Assembly: GCA_026826555.1 (NCBI GenBank)
Contig: JAKSZT010040477.1
Location: 1,079,229-1,143,228, forward strand
Reading direction: 5' to 3'
Source of the DNA: Tolypeutes matacus
Taxonomy: Eukaryota > Chordata > Mammalia > Cingulata > Chlamyphoridae
DNA length: 64,000 nucleotides
In this document: piece after piece, positions 22,396 to 34,267 of the stretch
Layout of the letters: each line of letters begins with the position of its first letter
Position numbering within the stretch: the stretch's first letter is position 1
Position numbers and translations under genes: made by a program
Notes under the pieces: model-generated
What the model was told of the DNA's origin: nothing
Database searches by the model: none
Seen by the model: the letters and a program-made list of their open reading frames with translations, nothing else

Positions 22396-25110
22396 GGCTG
22401 ATATAGTTGGATGGTCAAGAAAAATTTACAGCTGAGAAACATTCCTTTGTATGTATATACCACATTTTGCTAATCCATTCATCCATTGTTGGACACTTGG
22501 GATACTTCCAACTTTTGGCATTAGTGAATAATGCTGTTATGATCATTGGTACGCATATATCTTATCATGTCCCTGCTTTCAATTCTTTGGGGTATATACT
22601 CAGCAGTGGGATGGTTGGATGATATGGAAATTCTATAGTTAACTTTTTGCGGAACTGCCAAAATGTCCTCTACAATGACTGCATCATTCTATATTCCCAT
22701 CAGCAGTAGATGAGTGTTTCCATTCTTCCACATTCTCTCCAACACGCATAGTTCACTCTTTTTCAATAGCCATGAATCTAATAGGTGTAAAATGATATCT
22801 CATTGTAGTTGTGATATGCATTACCCTAATAGCTAGTGATTTTGAGCTTTTTTTCATGTGATTGTTAGCCATTTGTATTTCCTCTTAGAAAAAGTGTCTA
22901 TTCAAATCTCATGCTCATTTTTAAAACTGGATTTCTTTTTAAATGCTGGATTTTAGGCCCTTATTGGGTGCTTCCCAAATATTTTCTCCCATTGAGTAGG
23001 CTGACATTTTCCTTTTCTGACAAACTCCTTTGAAGCACAAAAGTTTTTAAATTTGAGGAGGTCCCATTTACCTTTCTTTTTTCCTTTTTTGCTTGAGATT
23101 TGGCTGTAAAGATTATGAAACCATTTACTACTACAAGATCTCATAGATGTTTCTCTACATTATCTTCAAGGATATTTATGATCTTGGCTCTTATAATTAT
23201 GTCTTTGATCTATCTGTAGTTAATTTTTGTACAGGGCATGAGATGGTGTACCTCTCTCATTCTTTTGGATATGGATATTCAGTTCTATCAACACCATTTC
23301 TTGGAAAGGCAATTCTGTCCTATTTGATGTGCCTTGGTGGCCTTGTTGAATATCCCTTGAGCATATATGGGCGGATCTATTTGAGAACACTCAATTCAGT
23401 TCCATTAGTCAGTATGTCTAACCATGTGCCAATACAGCACAGTTTTAAAATTTATTTTAAAGAAACTTTAGATTGCATATACATTACATAAAAAGTATAG
23501 GGGATTCCCATATGCCCCACTCCTTCCCCCTTCCACACTTTCCCCACATTAACAACATCCTTCATTAGTGTGGTACATTTTTTACAATTGATGAACACAT
23601 ATTGAAGGATTAACACTAACTGTGTAATATAGTTTACATTATAGTTTACACCCTGTCCCATGCAATTTTATTAGTTATGACAAAATATATAATGATCTGT
23701 ATCCATCATTGCAACATAATGTAGGCCAATTTTAATGTCCTGAAAATGTTCCTATATTACACGTATTTTTTGCTGTCCCTCCCCTCAGATCCTCTGGTGG
23801 CGGTTGCCTTTATATCAGTGATACAAGTTCTTCTATGCAGTTTTGATCACTATTGCTTTGTCGTATGCATTAAAGTCAGGTAGCATGATTCCTCCAAATT
23901 CTTTTTTTCCTTTTCAAGATGTTTTTGGCTAATCTGTGTCCCTTGCCCTTCCAAATAAATTTCTTAATTGGCTTTCACAATTCAGAAAAAAAATGTCTGT
24001 TGTAATTTTTATTGGGATTTTGTTAAATCTGCAAATTAGTTTGGGAAGGACAGACATCTTACAGATGTTTACTCTTCCAATCCATGAACATGGAATATTC
24101 TTCCATTTATTTCAGTCCTCTTTGATTTCCTTTAAAAATGATACGAAGTTTTCTGTGTAAAAGTCCTTTACATCTTTAGTTAAATTTATTCCTAGGTATT
24201 TGACTCTTTTAGTTGCTACTGAGAATGCAATTTTTCCTTGATTCCTCCTCAGATTTCTCATTATTATTGGACAGAATTGCTACTGATTTTGGGGTGTTGA
24301 TCTTATATCCCTCTACTTTTCTGAGCCCATTTATCAGCTCTATAAGCTTAGTTGTAAAATTTTCACCGCTTTCTATGTATATGGTCATGTCATCTGCAAA
24401 TAGTGAAATTTTTATTTCTTCCTTTGCAATTTGGATGTTTTTTATTTCTTTTTTCTCACCTAAGTTCTCAAACAAGTACTTCCAACACAACGTTAATTAA
24501 GAGCAGTGATAGTCAGATCATTGTCTTGTTCCAGATCTTTGAGGGAAAGACTTTAGCATTTCACCATTGTGTATAATGTTAGCTGTGGGTTTTTCATATA
24601 TACCATTTATCATGTTGAGGAAGTGTGATTCTATTCCTGTTTTTGAATAGTTTTTATCCAGAAAGGATACTGTATTCTGTCAAATGCTTTTTCTGGATCA
24701 ATAGAGATGATCATGTGATTTTTTTTTTCTTTTGGTTTGTTAATATGGTGTATTACATTGATTTTTTATGTTGAACAATCCTTGCATATCAGGGATAAAA
24801 CCATTTGATCATGTTATCGAATTTGTTTTATGTGCTCTTTAATATGATTAGCAAGTACTTTGTTGAGGATTTTAGCATTCAGATTCATTAGAGAGATTGG
24901 TCTGTAGTTTTCCTGTAGCATCTTTATGTGACTTTGGTATTATAGTGATGTTGGCATCATAAAATGAGTGAGGCAATGTTCCTTCCAATTCTATTTTTTG
25001 GAAGCATTTAAGCAGGATTAGTGTTAATTCTATCCATAATGACTAGTAGAATTCACCTGTGAAGCCATTTGGTACAGGATTTTCTTTGTTGGGGGGTGGG
25101 GGTTGATGGC
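22396..25110 (-). mobile_element. L1 3' UTR and ORF2 RT region (antisense)
   Basis: Antisense order of an L1: 3' end/ORF2 C-terminus (TATACCACATTTTGCTAATC at 22456-22475), then ORF2 to the RT. The minus strand frame 24209-24490 contains the RT active-site block with F-A-D-D-M preceded by SL, then the IELINGLRKVEGYKIN segment. The element continues to a block corresponding to F-T-G-E-F near 25040-25070, where it is joined abruptly to 5' UTR-like sequence. Frameshifts abound. An L1-like 3' UTR repeat is inserted at 23447. Confidence 0.9.
23447..23837 (-). mobile_element. 5'-truncated L1-like 3' UTR repeat with TSD
   Basis: About 390 bp from TAAAATTTATTTTAAAGAAAC to CAAGTTCTTCTATG, inserted in the L1 RT region. 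It is flanked by the 7-bp repeat CAGTTTT (23440-23446 and 23838-23844). The L1 reading resumes on both sides. It shares GATTCCCATATGCCCCAC, the GTGTGGTACATTTT block and CAATTGATGAACACATATTG with the units at 37.0, 47.7 and 49.6 kb. Confidence 0.85.
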
Positions 25111-26535
25111 TTATTTAAGGTTGTTGTCTGTGTTCCCCCCCAAAATATTAAGACCATAGAAAAGGAAATAATGGAGATGAAAAAAAGATTAAAAAGAGAA
25201 AAGATGGAAAATGAACCCAAAAGGACCAGGAAGAAAAAAAAAATAAGCAGATGATAAGAGTGAAAAATCAAGAAAAATAAAAAGTATTAAAATAAAAAAT
25301 GTGGAATAAAAAAAGAAATAAAGAAACAGGGAAAGATAGAATAAAATAAAAAGGCCATAAAAATAAGAAGAGAAAGAAGAAAATGTGGACCAAACAAGAG
25401 AAGGTGGAACAATCTGAAAGCATTGGAAGAAGTAAAAATGAAATAAAGAAATGATAGAAATGAACTAAGGAGTAAAAAGATTAAAAAGATAAAAAAGAAG
25501 GAGCTAAAATAAAAACAAGAAGAAAAAACTAAAACAGGCTTTCCTCTCAGGCCACTAGCAACTGCCTAAGGCTGCTAGTGCTCACCAAGCAATCACTTTA
25601 CATCCTGCCTTCCCTAGGTAAGGTACCCTGGTATAGAGAAAAGAAGAAGGGATAAAAAAATTAAAATCAAATCAAATAAACTAAAAAAGAAATATCAGTC
25701 AAAATATCCTGTCCCATGGCTTCTGTCCTTCAACTCCTGTTCCCTGCAGCTCCTGGTGTGTCTTTCTCTACCCCTTTTATCATTCAAACCATTTGGGCTG
25801 ATTTTAGGAGTTAACCAGTGATTAAACCCAGGACTCCACCAATTAGGTTTGGCTTTTAAAGGTTTTGAAGGCTAGTTGTCTGCTCTGCCTACTGTCTTTT
25901 ACATCTGGGCATTTAGGTTTTTGATGTTTTACAAATTGCCTCTCCAGGCTTCCTTCTCTCCAGGGCTGTTAGGTACCTGTCAACCCACCCCCTCACTGAC
26001 CCAGTTCCTCTCTTCCAGGGCAGGTGAGTGTGGCAGCCAGCCTGATCAGTTCCCCCCTCCCCTCTCCCTGAAGCTGCTTCAGGGCAGACTGGTGGGCTTT
26101 TTTTTTGCTAGTCTGCCCACCCTATTTTCTCTCCCCCTACACCTTTCTCCCCCTAAGTTGGCTGGGCATTGGTCCCTCACATCTAATTGCCCTACAGATC
26201 CCCAGTTTCAAGATCCTGCTGGGTACCAGCTGACCCCTGAACATCCAGGGGGTGGGGGACTTAACTCACTCTAGGAGCCACTGAGCACAGGTCTTCCACC
26301 TAGGTCAATTCTCTGGCTTCCCTTACCTTCTGAGCTGGCTTGTGTGTCTTGTGTCTTATAGGTTCCCTTTCCCTTTCCCTCCTGACCAACTAGGTCTCCC
26401 ATCTCTAGCTGCCCTCTCCAATTGTTACCACAGTCTCAGAGCTTCCCTTTTTGCTGATAAATCTGCCTACCTTCCCACAGTCTCTGGAGGAGGATTGCAG
26501 CCGGCCATTCCCTAGTCTGCCATCTTGGAGCTCAA
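25111..26535 (-). mobile_element. L1 5' UTR (antisense), retaining the 5' end
   Basis: Segment 25130-25545 is strongly A-rich on the plus strand (T-rich in L1 sense), like 52.1-52.44 kb just before ORF1 of the + strand L1. Segment 25545-26535 is GC-richer and ends at a terminus whose sense reading begins with GAGCTCCAAGATGGCAGAC, the L1-type 5' end. Between this UTR and ORF2 at about 25.1 kb, ORF1 and the endonuclease half of ORF2 are absent, so the copy has an internal deletion of several kb. The proline-rich frame at 25876-26274 is antisense UTR, not a gene. Confidence 0.72.
26520..26528 (-). promoter_or_regulatory. YY1-type site at the L1 5' end
   Basis: CAAGATGGC on the minus strand a few bases inside the presumed L1 5' terminus. 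In human L1 the same core at the 5' end binds YY1 and positions transcription initiation. Here the role is inferred from sequence and position only. Confidence 0.5.
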
Positions 26536-26659
26536 ATGCATGTACTTCCTACAATAATCAGATGGTATCATATTTTTTATACTTACCAATTTAGTCAAAT
26601 CATGGCCAAATAATTGGAACTTCAAGTCATTCTTTGATTTCTGAGGTAATTTTGATACT

Positions 26660-27523
26660 TCATAAATTTTTCATGGCATTTTTCACATCTGCATTCCTTA
26701 GTGTGTAGGTAAAGAAAGGGTATTCCACTGGTTTAAAATACTGCCACCATCTTGTCAAGGGGAAAGTATTTCTAGGACATATGTAAATTAATATAAATAG
26801 ACTAAAGAATAAGGTTACTAGAGTGATGTGGGAGGTACAGGTTGAGAGGGCTTTTTTACTTTCATCTGTACTGTGGCTTCATAAAGAATGCAAGGTGACC
26901 ATGTATAAGATCATCAGAATCTGCTTGAGCAAATGGCCCCACTATTGGACATCAACAGTATGTTGATCACATTAGTGTACATACAGACAAGTTTCAACAA
27001 GGGTTGTAAATCACAGCAAGAATATTCAATTAAATTGGGTCTACATAAAGACAATCTCAAGGCCAGGACAATCTGAGCTGTAGACCAGACAAGAATTATC
27101 AAGATGGTGCGCACCTGCCAACTCATGATGTTTGTATAATGTAAGGTCTTACAGATGTCTACATATTGATCAACAGCCATGACAATGAGGACAAAGACCT
27201 CTGTGCTGCCAAATAAATGTAGTGCAAAGACTTGCATCATGCACTCACTGTGAGATATGATTTCATTTTTGGGGAAAGAACATACACAATTAATCAAGAG
27301 GCTGTGGAAATTGAAAAACAAACAACAGCAAAGGACAAATAAAATAGAAAGAAGTACATGGGGCTCCCAAGTGTCTGGCTGAACTTGGTCACAATAATGA
27401 GCAAATTCCCCACCATGGTCCCCATGTAGAAAATTAAGATTAAAAACACCATTTTATGCCTCAAAGGATCGTGTCTGTGTCAATCCTAACCATAAATTCA
27501 GTTACCTTGCAGTTTTGTTGCGT
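26660..27523 (-). pseudogene. olfactory receptor pseudogene, OR4-like
   Basis: Conceptual minus strand translation covers nearly a whole OR of about 290 codons in at least three frames. The expected start codon is ACG (27521-27523), followed shortly by a V-T-E-F element. TM1 with MVGNLLIIV and the GSPMYFF block lie near 27370-27440. TM3 has MAVDQYVDICKTLHY in place of the usual MAYDRYVAICKPLHY, so the DRY arginine is lost. TM5 with NSG follows, then a frameshift near 26914-26930; SKKALSTCTSHIT begins TM6, TM7 is damaged, and the C-terminus is ADVKNAMKNL followed by TGA (26660-26662). The loop and C-terminal words resemble OR family 4. The open stretch 26914-27321 is only the middle part. It cannot make a receptor. 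Confidence 0.92.
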
Positions 27524-28124
27524 TGTTTTAGATGATTTGGGAAATCATATGTTAGAAATAGTTCATCTGTAAGGAAAAAGAAATAATTTTATTAAAAAAA
27601 ATATTTTGAGCTTCAGTATATGCTTGATCATGGAACAGGATAATCACTTACCTTTCTGTGTATTGATTTTTCATGAATGAAATGTTATTCATAATATTAT
27701 ACTTATTCAAACAATTTTCTTGATTTCATAGTAGGGTGTGATAGGAAAATAATAAAAAATAAATGATTCTTCAGATATATCTAAATATTAATTTTGTGAA
27801 TTTGGCACAAGTAAGCCATTTCCTGACAACTGTCTTTCTTTAGTTTTCAGCAGGGTCTTACCATTATTAGGGTAGTGTGATACAAAATAGAAAAACCTAA
27901 GTATAATTTACTTCACTGAGCTTTTGCATTTCTTGAACCTGGTAATTCTTTCCTTAAAGACTCTTCTGGTAATATTCTGAACATCTCTTCAATGATTGTC
28001 TAAATAGTTGACAGCATCTTCCTTAATAAAACCTACATTAATGCACACACACATACACAGAGTGGTAAGCAGACAATAAATGTAAGGTTTTAGCTTACCA
28101 AGTTTTCTGATAATGAGAGAAATA
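27524..28124. other. no recognised gene or repeat
   Basis: AT-rich DNA upstream of the OR pseudogene. No second OR coding block was seen. Confidence 0.5.
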
Positions 28125-28215
28125 TAGTGCAATGAACAACAAGCCAACAAGTCTGCCAGCTGTTGCCTTGGGTAAGTTTATTTCATTTTACTTTACCTTG
28201 CAAATTTTTAGTCAT
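28125..28215 (+). repeat. possible MIR SINE remnant
   Basis: The order CTGCCAGCTGTTGCCTTGGG-TAAGTTTATTTCATTTTACTT resembles the MIR core and its CTTGGGCAAGTTACTTAACCT segment. The match is short and diverged. Confidence 0.4.
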
Positions 28216-28717
28216 TTCCAGTTTTAAATTCAATCTCTCATATCACTAATCATACCATGTTGTCCATAGTTAAATTCTTGCCCTTATTCATTCTTTTTTT
28301 CATTAAAAGAAGAATACTATATATTATATGCACTATATATTATAAAAAAGGTTTGTGTTTTATATAAATGCTTTATGTTTTGAAGAGTACCAAGGAAAAC
28401 CATAATATCTGTAGTCTCTGTGGAGGGAAACTGCATTCTAAAGATCAGAAATAGGGAGATGGCTAACATTTTAAGATATCCCTTTTGTTAATATTTGAAA
28501 ATATATCATAATCATGTGCTTTATTGAAGAATAAAGATTTTAAAAATCTTATCTAAGGGTAGACATAATTGCATATTTACATTGGCATATCACTGAGTTT
28601 TCAAATCTCTCTTCTGACCTAGGTAGGAGGAACAGCTATATTCTTAGGGCAAGATTAATATCCAGGAGCTTGAGAAAGATGGTGAATCATGTATAGAGGT
28701 TGTTCTGGAATTCAGTG
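28216..28717. other. no recognised gene or repeat
   Basis: AT-rich sequence with a short TATATTATATGCACTATATATTAT palindrome-like stretch near 28320-28342; otherwise nothing recognised. Confidence 0.45.
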
Positions 28718-29222
28718 TTACAGAAAAGTCACATAGAGAATATAGGGGATTCCCATATATCCAACACCCTCCCCTTTTCTTCTCTCCCCTGTTAATAACA
28801 TTTTACATGCAGATAGTACATTTGTTACAATTGATATACAAATCTTGAAGCACTGCTATTAACTATGGTCAATGGTTTACATTATGATTTACATTTTGGA
28901 CTGTATACTTTTATAAATTTTGATGAAATTTAAAATGTTCTATATCCATTATTGCAAGATCATGCAGGCCATTATATATTTTGTCATAACTTACAAAATT
29001 TTGTGGGACAGAGTGTAAACTATAATGTAAATGATAATCCACGGTTAGTGGCAATGCTTTGATATGTGTTCATCAATTGTTAACAAATGTACTACACTAA
29101 TGAAGAATGTTGATAATATGGGAAAGTGTGGGAGGGGGAGGGATTGGGACATATGGGAATCCCCTATATTTTTTATGTAGCATTTATATAATCTAAAGTT
29201 CTTTAAATAAATATATATTTTT
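28718..29222 (+). mobile_element. inverted pair of L1-like 3' UTR repeats (twin priming)
   Basis: The left arm (28718-28980) runs from TTACAGAAAAGTCACATAG through GGGGATTCCCATATATCC to the CATGCAGGCCATTATA block. The right arm (28981-29222) is the reverse complement order, from TTTTGTCATAACTTACAAAA to ATGGGAATCCCCTATA and TAATCTAAAGTTCTTTAAATAAA, then an AT-rich tail. The left arm is type B (TTACAGAAAA-TCACA) and the right arm type A (TTATGTAGCATTTAT). This layout fits an L1-type + strand insertion whose 5' part is inverted. A TSD was not clear. Confidence 0.75.
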
Positions 29223-30065
29223 TTAAAATACAGGTAACCTTGAGTGAGGAGTGATCAACTTCAGGCATTATGGTGAAATGAACAAATAAACATTAGGTTC
29301 TTATATTCTTCCTTTGCAGGTGCTAGAATCCTTTATTTTCACAGTGTTACTTAAATTTCAAAGCCTGTAAGCAAGATTTAAATTTAGAATTAACAAATCT
29401 GTCACTTAAATAAAGATAGAGTCCTGTTTTGCTGCTTCTGGCTGTTTCAGCTAGTTTTGAACTTCCAGAAGCTTCTGTGACCTCTTTTGAATTATAGACC
29501 TAAGAATACTTATGGTAAAATATGCAGTATTGTGAAGATTAATTTATTTCATGAACATAAAGTGCCTAATATTTTCTCAGTAAATTATCATAATTATTTG
29601 TAATTATAATAGGTTTATCTGAACCAGACAGATACTGTAAAATATTGAGTTTCTGAAATTTTAGATGTCTGAGAAAATGTATTGTTGCTTAGATTTGTAT
29701 GGAAAGAGAGTGAGAAAGGCTAACAGAACTATGGTGTGTACATTTGGGGCTGAGCCTCTACAAACTGTGCCAATGCAGTGACATCTGAGAAGGAACCACA
29801 TGTTAACAGGATAAATCCTTACTACATTTTGAATGCTGATTTCCTCAGACATTTTCATTACATTCTCACTTAATGTTGTATCTTTTTCAACCCTGATGTA
29901 CATATGGGGACAATGTTTATTCTTATTTCTTTACTTTTGTTTTGTCTCCCGTTTCCCAACCATCTATTTTAGCAAGTTTTTCCCTAGCAATAAATAATTT
30001 GGTTGCAATTGATTTGCGTCACTAATTTTGTTGGTATATCTGTCTGTACAATGAGATTACTTAAA
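29223..30065. other. no recognised gene or repeat
   Basis: AT-rich DNA. The minus strand frame at 29661-29903 has no visible family features. Confidence 0.5.
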
Positions 30066-30240
30066 AATTTTTTTGAACAAATCAATTTTATTGATACATA
30101 TTAAATAAAGCATGCAATTTATACAAAGTATGCAATCAATGGTATTTGGTATAATCACATAGTTGTACATTCATCACTTCAATAATTACTAAAGCATTTC
30201 CATCATTTCAATAATACTAATAAACAAAAAACAAACAAAC
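30066..30240 (-). mobile_element. L1 3' UTR fragment (antisense)
   Basis: Wording such as AATCAATTTTATTGATACAT, TGCAATCAATGGTATTTGG and TAATCACATAGTTGTACATT matches the antisense terminal L1 3' UTR, followed by an A-rich AAACAAACAAAC stretch. Confidence 0.6.
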
Positions 30241-30795
30241 AAGGAAATTCTTCCCTGCTCAATATCTCTGTATTATTGTGCAATAATAGACAGAAATAGC
30301 AGCTATGTACAGCAGGGGAAACCAAGATTACTCTTGATAATGATACATATTGGATAGTAAATTCCTGTCTTTGTTTCTCTGTGTTTCTCATCTCAGATTT
30401 TCCTGACAGCTAGCCTAATACCATATAGGCTACATTATTTTTTCTCCTGTTTTTCAGAAAGCTAGATGTGCTTTCTGTACATAGTGTTAACTGAATTGCT
30501 CCGGGTTTTACTGTAGCATTAGTGCTTCCTGAGAAACAGAAATTGAGCCAGTCTAACTCAAAGTTGGAAAGTAAATTCTCAGAGGCATGAAAGAAATTGC
30601 CATGTGTAGTATCTTAGGGACATTTAGCTATGCTCTTTTTAGACATGCCTCAGGTATTGTGTCCAGTTGAAACAGCAGCAGGACTCATGCTGAAAGAAGT
30701 TACAGGTCAAGACAAAGCCAGAAAATTTCAAAATTGTGCTACCATGGGGTTGATCAAGATTCTTTTTGAAGTAAGAGGTATGGAACACCAGGTTG
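30241..30795. other. no recognised gene; flank of ERV remnant
   Basis: No coding or repeat family recognised. Part of the right half may belong to the 3' LTR of the adjacent ERV, whose left limit could not be fixed. The frame at 30630-30818 is not family-like. Confidence 0.4.
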
Positions 30796-31170
30796 AACCA
30801 TCAAAAAGTATTTATTAGGAGGCCTTACTTACTGAGAACTGCAACTACCTCATAATGGACAGCAAGACTAGCAATATGCTCATTGCAGTATGTTCACATG
30901 TATAGTAACTGCCCTGTGGATTACATATGGCTAAGGATCAAAAATTGGCTAAATGCCAAAAGTTTGCATGCAAGTGTTAGGAAAACATCTTGGTATTAGC
31001 TCTTTTCTCAAAAAAGTTGTTCTCAGGGTGGGCAGTGTTCAAAATTATAGCAGCCAAAACTCTGCATGTTACTATGGGGAGTGATACCTAAGGATAGAGG
31101 TAGGGATGAGGTCAACCTTTGGTTAGGTAGGAGATGCTATATATATATCATGCAATATACAACCTTGACT
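30796..31170 (-). mobile_element. LTR-like 3' copy of a minus strand ERV
   Basis: About 30900-31165 aligns with 34268-34530: GGCTAAATG, GGAAAA-ATCTTG, CTCAAAA, TTATAGCAGC, GCATG, GGTAGGAGATGCTATAT occur in the same order at about 70 percent similarity by eye. On the minus strand an AATAAA signal occurs near 30812-30820. The two copies flank retroviral pol-like sequence, so they are best read as LTRs. Limits are approximate. Confidence 0.55.
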
Positions 31171-34100
31171 GATCTTCACATGACTCCTTTTTCACTAGAG
31201 TCCATGGGTAAGGTACAGAGTGGAGGTATAGCATGTAAAATTTTTGTCCCATTTTTAAGAACCAGTGGAGACAAATATTGCATCAATAATATACACAAGT
31301 GCCTAGAATAAGTCCAGTTGCCACAATACCTAGAAGGCTCATCAGCAGTGCTTCCTGTTAGCTATCTCAAGCTGCAAACCAAGTCTTTATTTGAGACCAC
31401 GATGAGTCATCACCCATTTGATCTATGAGTTGCAATTGTTTTTGCAATTTAACTAAGGATTGCAGTTTCTTTATCTGGAATATAGACAATGCAGTTAGTT
31501 TTCAATAAGATACATGTTTCCCCTTGTGCTCTGGGGAGAATATCTAGGGCCTTGTGGCTGTGTTGCATCACCTTGCATAAAGCAAGTTCCTTGATTTAGT
31601 GTGGAGAAAGTGCTCGGTCACATTGAGGGCTGTGGTTATAAACATTTGGGAGGTTTCTAACTTGAACATGATTCTTGATGTCAATATCTCCTCCTTAGGA
31701 AACAAAAACAGTGTTCAAATAACCCCACTAAGAAAATGCAAACCTGTTCCACTTTCTCCAAAATATGTTCATTTAAGGACACTAGTATTTTTCACTATAT
31801 CTTAGAATGCATCCTGTGGAAGCCAATATTACATCTGTTATTCATCCAGTGGTGCAGCCAGGGCCACATGTTTGTGATGTATAACAAGTCTGCTGTTTGG
31901 GGAAATCCAATGGATACAGGGCATGGCCCACTGGCATTAATTGGTTCATGGTCTTTGATGTTTTTTGTTTTTTATGTTCTCAGTATGCCATTATATAACT
32001 CACGTGGAAGATGTATAAAGCTTTAGTATATCTTGTTTTTTGGCCAGATGTCCTGGGCAGAGATTTGGGTTGTACTTGGCTCCAAGTGGGGCAGTCTTGG
32101 CAGACTCTCTCAATGTCCTCTCAGGAAAGAGGTAAAACAACCATTTGTGTTAACCTTCAGGTTCTGTGAATACCTCTGTGTTCCCCTTTCCAGTGTATCC
32201 AGTGATATATGTCTGTCTTGTTAGTCATTTACACTGCATAGGTTGTTGCTAAGATATCTATTCCTCCATTCCTGGTAGGAAAGTCAAGTGATTGGCAGTC
32301 ATGTGGGACACCAAAACATTTGCCCCTTTATAGGAGATCCCAGATACCTTTACATAATTCAAGGCCCCACATGGGTTGCCCATTTATAAGCCATTTTTGG
32401 GCTTCCCATTAGGTAATCTATGTTATTATACCTTTCATAACCACTAGGAATCAGTGCAAATGATGTCTGGGAATAACATATTTGTAAGAACCAACCAGAT
32501 GGCTCTTAGCTCAGCCCATTGACTACCGTGTCCCATTCCTTTTCCCGCCCACAAGGTGTCTGATTCTGGTCATATGACCATAGTTGTCCAAGACCGGGAT
32601 TGGCCTGAGCATGAGTCATTATGTGGAGGTATCCCTTCTTCTCTTATCCATTTGGGGCTTTTCTAGGGACAACTATAGGGCCCATTCTGATTCTTTGGTA
32701 TATACCAAGGGCCCCTGAAGAGCTTGAAACTGCAGTGAGATAGGAGTAGATGTTAAGTAAATCCTCTGTTATAGATATAAGATATCTATATAGATATATA
32801 GCTATATGTGCACTGATGTGCCATTCTGGGATACCAGAACAGGCCTCATAAGAGTCCCTCTATATTCTCTCGAGAGGATATGCAGGTTTTATTACTACTC
32901 TGATGTCCTTTGTTTGTAGTACAGCTTGGTAAAAAACTAGAAATTACTTTTCTAGGATGGTACAATGTTGATCAACTCATCTTAATTTGAGGCCAAAAAA
33001 AGCTGTGAGGATTCATGTCTTACTGTCCCTTTTCCACAGGACCCATCCCATTCTGTCCTCTGTGATGGAGCTTAAATGTCTCAGTTTGCAAGACCTGTGG
33101 CTGAGCTACTAAAATTTTTGCTTTGGCAAAGGCCTCCTCTTCCTTGTACACCCAATTTTATCCTGCACCTTTTTTTTTTTTTTAATTAGCCTACACTGGG
33201 GCTCAGTTATTGTGCCAAATTAAGAATGAATGTCATTCAACAGCTCAATAACCTACAAACATATGCACCTCTTTCAGTGTTTGTAAGTATGGTTAAGCTT
33301 GGATTTAATTTTTCACAGCAGATGGTAAACCTGACCATCTGAACCCTATATCATGATGGTGTTTCCCAGTCCCTATATTTTCAGGAGATTGGTTGCCATC
33401 CTTTCTATCTGTAGGTATTACCTGACCATCTCTGTGGCTTTCTGTAAATTTCTTTAGTTTAGAGAGGTTAGAAAAATATTATCCAAATAGCGTTCTACAT
33501 TTACTCTTAGAAATAGATGCAGGGCAAGCAGGCCCTTGGCTTCTAATCTATGATGGGTAATAGGGCTATATATATATATCCTTGGAGTAAGACCTAGAAA
33601 ACCCACTGTTATACCTTTCACATGAAGGTAAACATGTCTGTGACTGTTTCTCTATTGTTCTACTTTAGAAAGCATTGGGCAAATCCATAACAACATAATA
33701 GGTGCTTAGACAGGTTGTTAATCTCTCTAACATTTGGGCTACACTGGCTATCGCGATCTAGATGGCAGCAGTCACTTTGTCCTGGTTCTCATAAGCTACA
33801 GTCATTCTATTTCTTTCATGTGGCTTGCATATAGGCTAAACTTGGTTATCGAAAGGATTCTGTGTTGCTCAGATAATTTGAAACTTTTTCAATTCCAAGA
33901 TACTGGACATTTCTTTCTGCCCCCAGCCAGGTGATATTGTTTAATAGTCACCATTCTTCTGGTCTTGGTTCATGGTCAGAGGAGTTTCCCACCTGTCATT
34001 CCTATGGCACTACCTTCACAGTTCTTACTATTAGATTAAACTCTTCTATAGTGGTAACTAAGGCAGCCCTTAGGAAAGTCTAATCCCAGAATAATTGCAA

Positions 34101-34267
34101 GTATAATGGTATGCGCACACATACCTTTAGGTTGGAGAAGCTTGACTTATTTGAAAAGATGAGCCTTTTTAACCAGTATGGATGTTCCCACACACCCATC
34201 TCCATAAGTCAGTGGTTCAGAAGTCTAATTAACCGTTATCCCCACATCTCATAAATTACGTAACGCA
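31171..34267 (-). mobile_element. ERV internal region with degraded pol
   Basis: Minus strand conceptual reading, in many frames with many stops, shows in order: the reverse-transcriptase palm with a motif A-like block (about 33640-33700), the following leucine-proline-glutamine-glycine-type region (about 33560-33600), the RT thumb/connection (about 33180-33310), an RNase H-like region (about 32230-32560), and probably integrase-derived sequence to about 31400. The order of domains fits a class I or III endogenous retrovirus. With about 3.1 kb between LTR-like repeats, gag and env are missing or unrecognisable. No functional product is possible. Confidence 0.7.
32765..32806. repeat. AT-rich simple repeat (GATATA/TATAGA)
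   Basis: Repeated ATAGATATA-type units inside the ERV remnant. Confidence 0.7.

Noticed and set aside
25876..26274. 132-codon proline/serine-rich open frame
   Set aside because: Lies in the antisense of an L1 5' UTR, which is GC-rich; no domain and no splice or start context.
26914..27321. Possible intact GPCR gene from a 135-codon frame
   Set aside because: Frameshifts before and after, lost start codon and altered DRY show it is the middle of an OR pseudogene.
30630..30818. 62-codon open frame as a small gene
   Set aside because: No recognisable family, no supporting context, and length is expected by chance.
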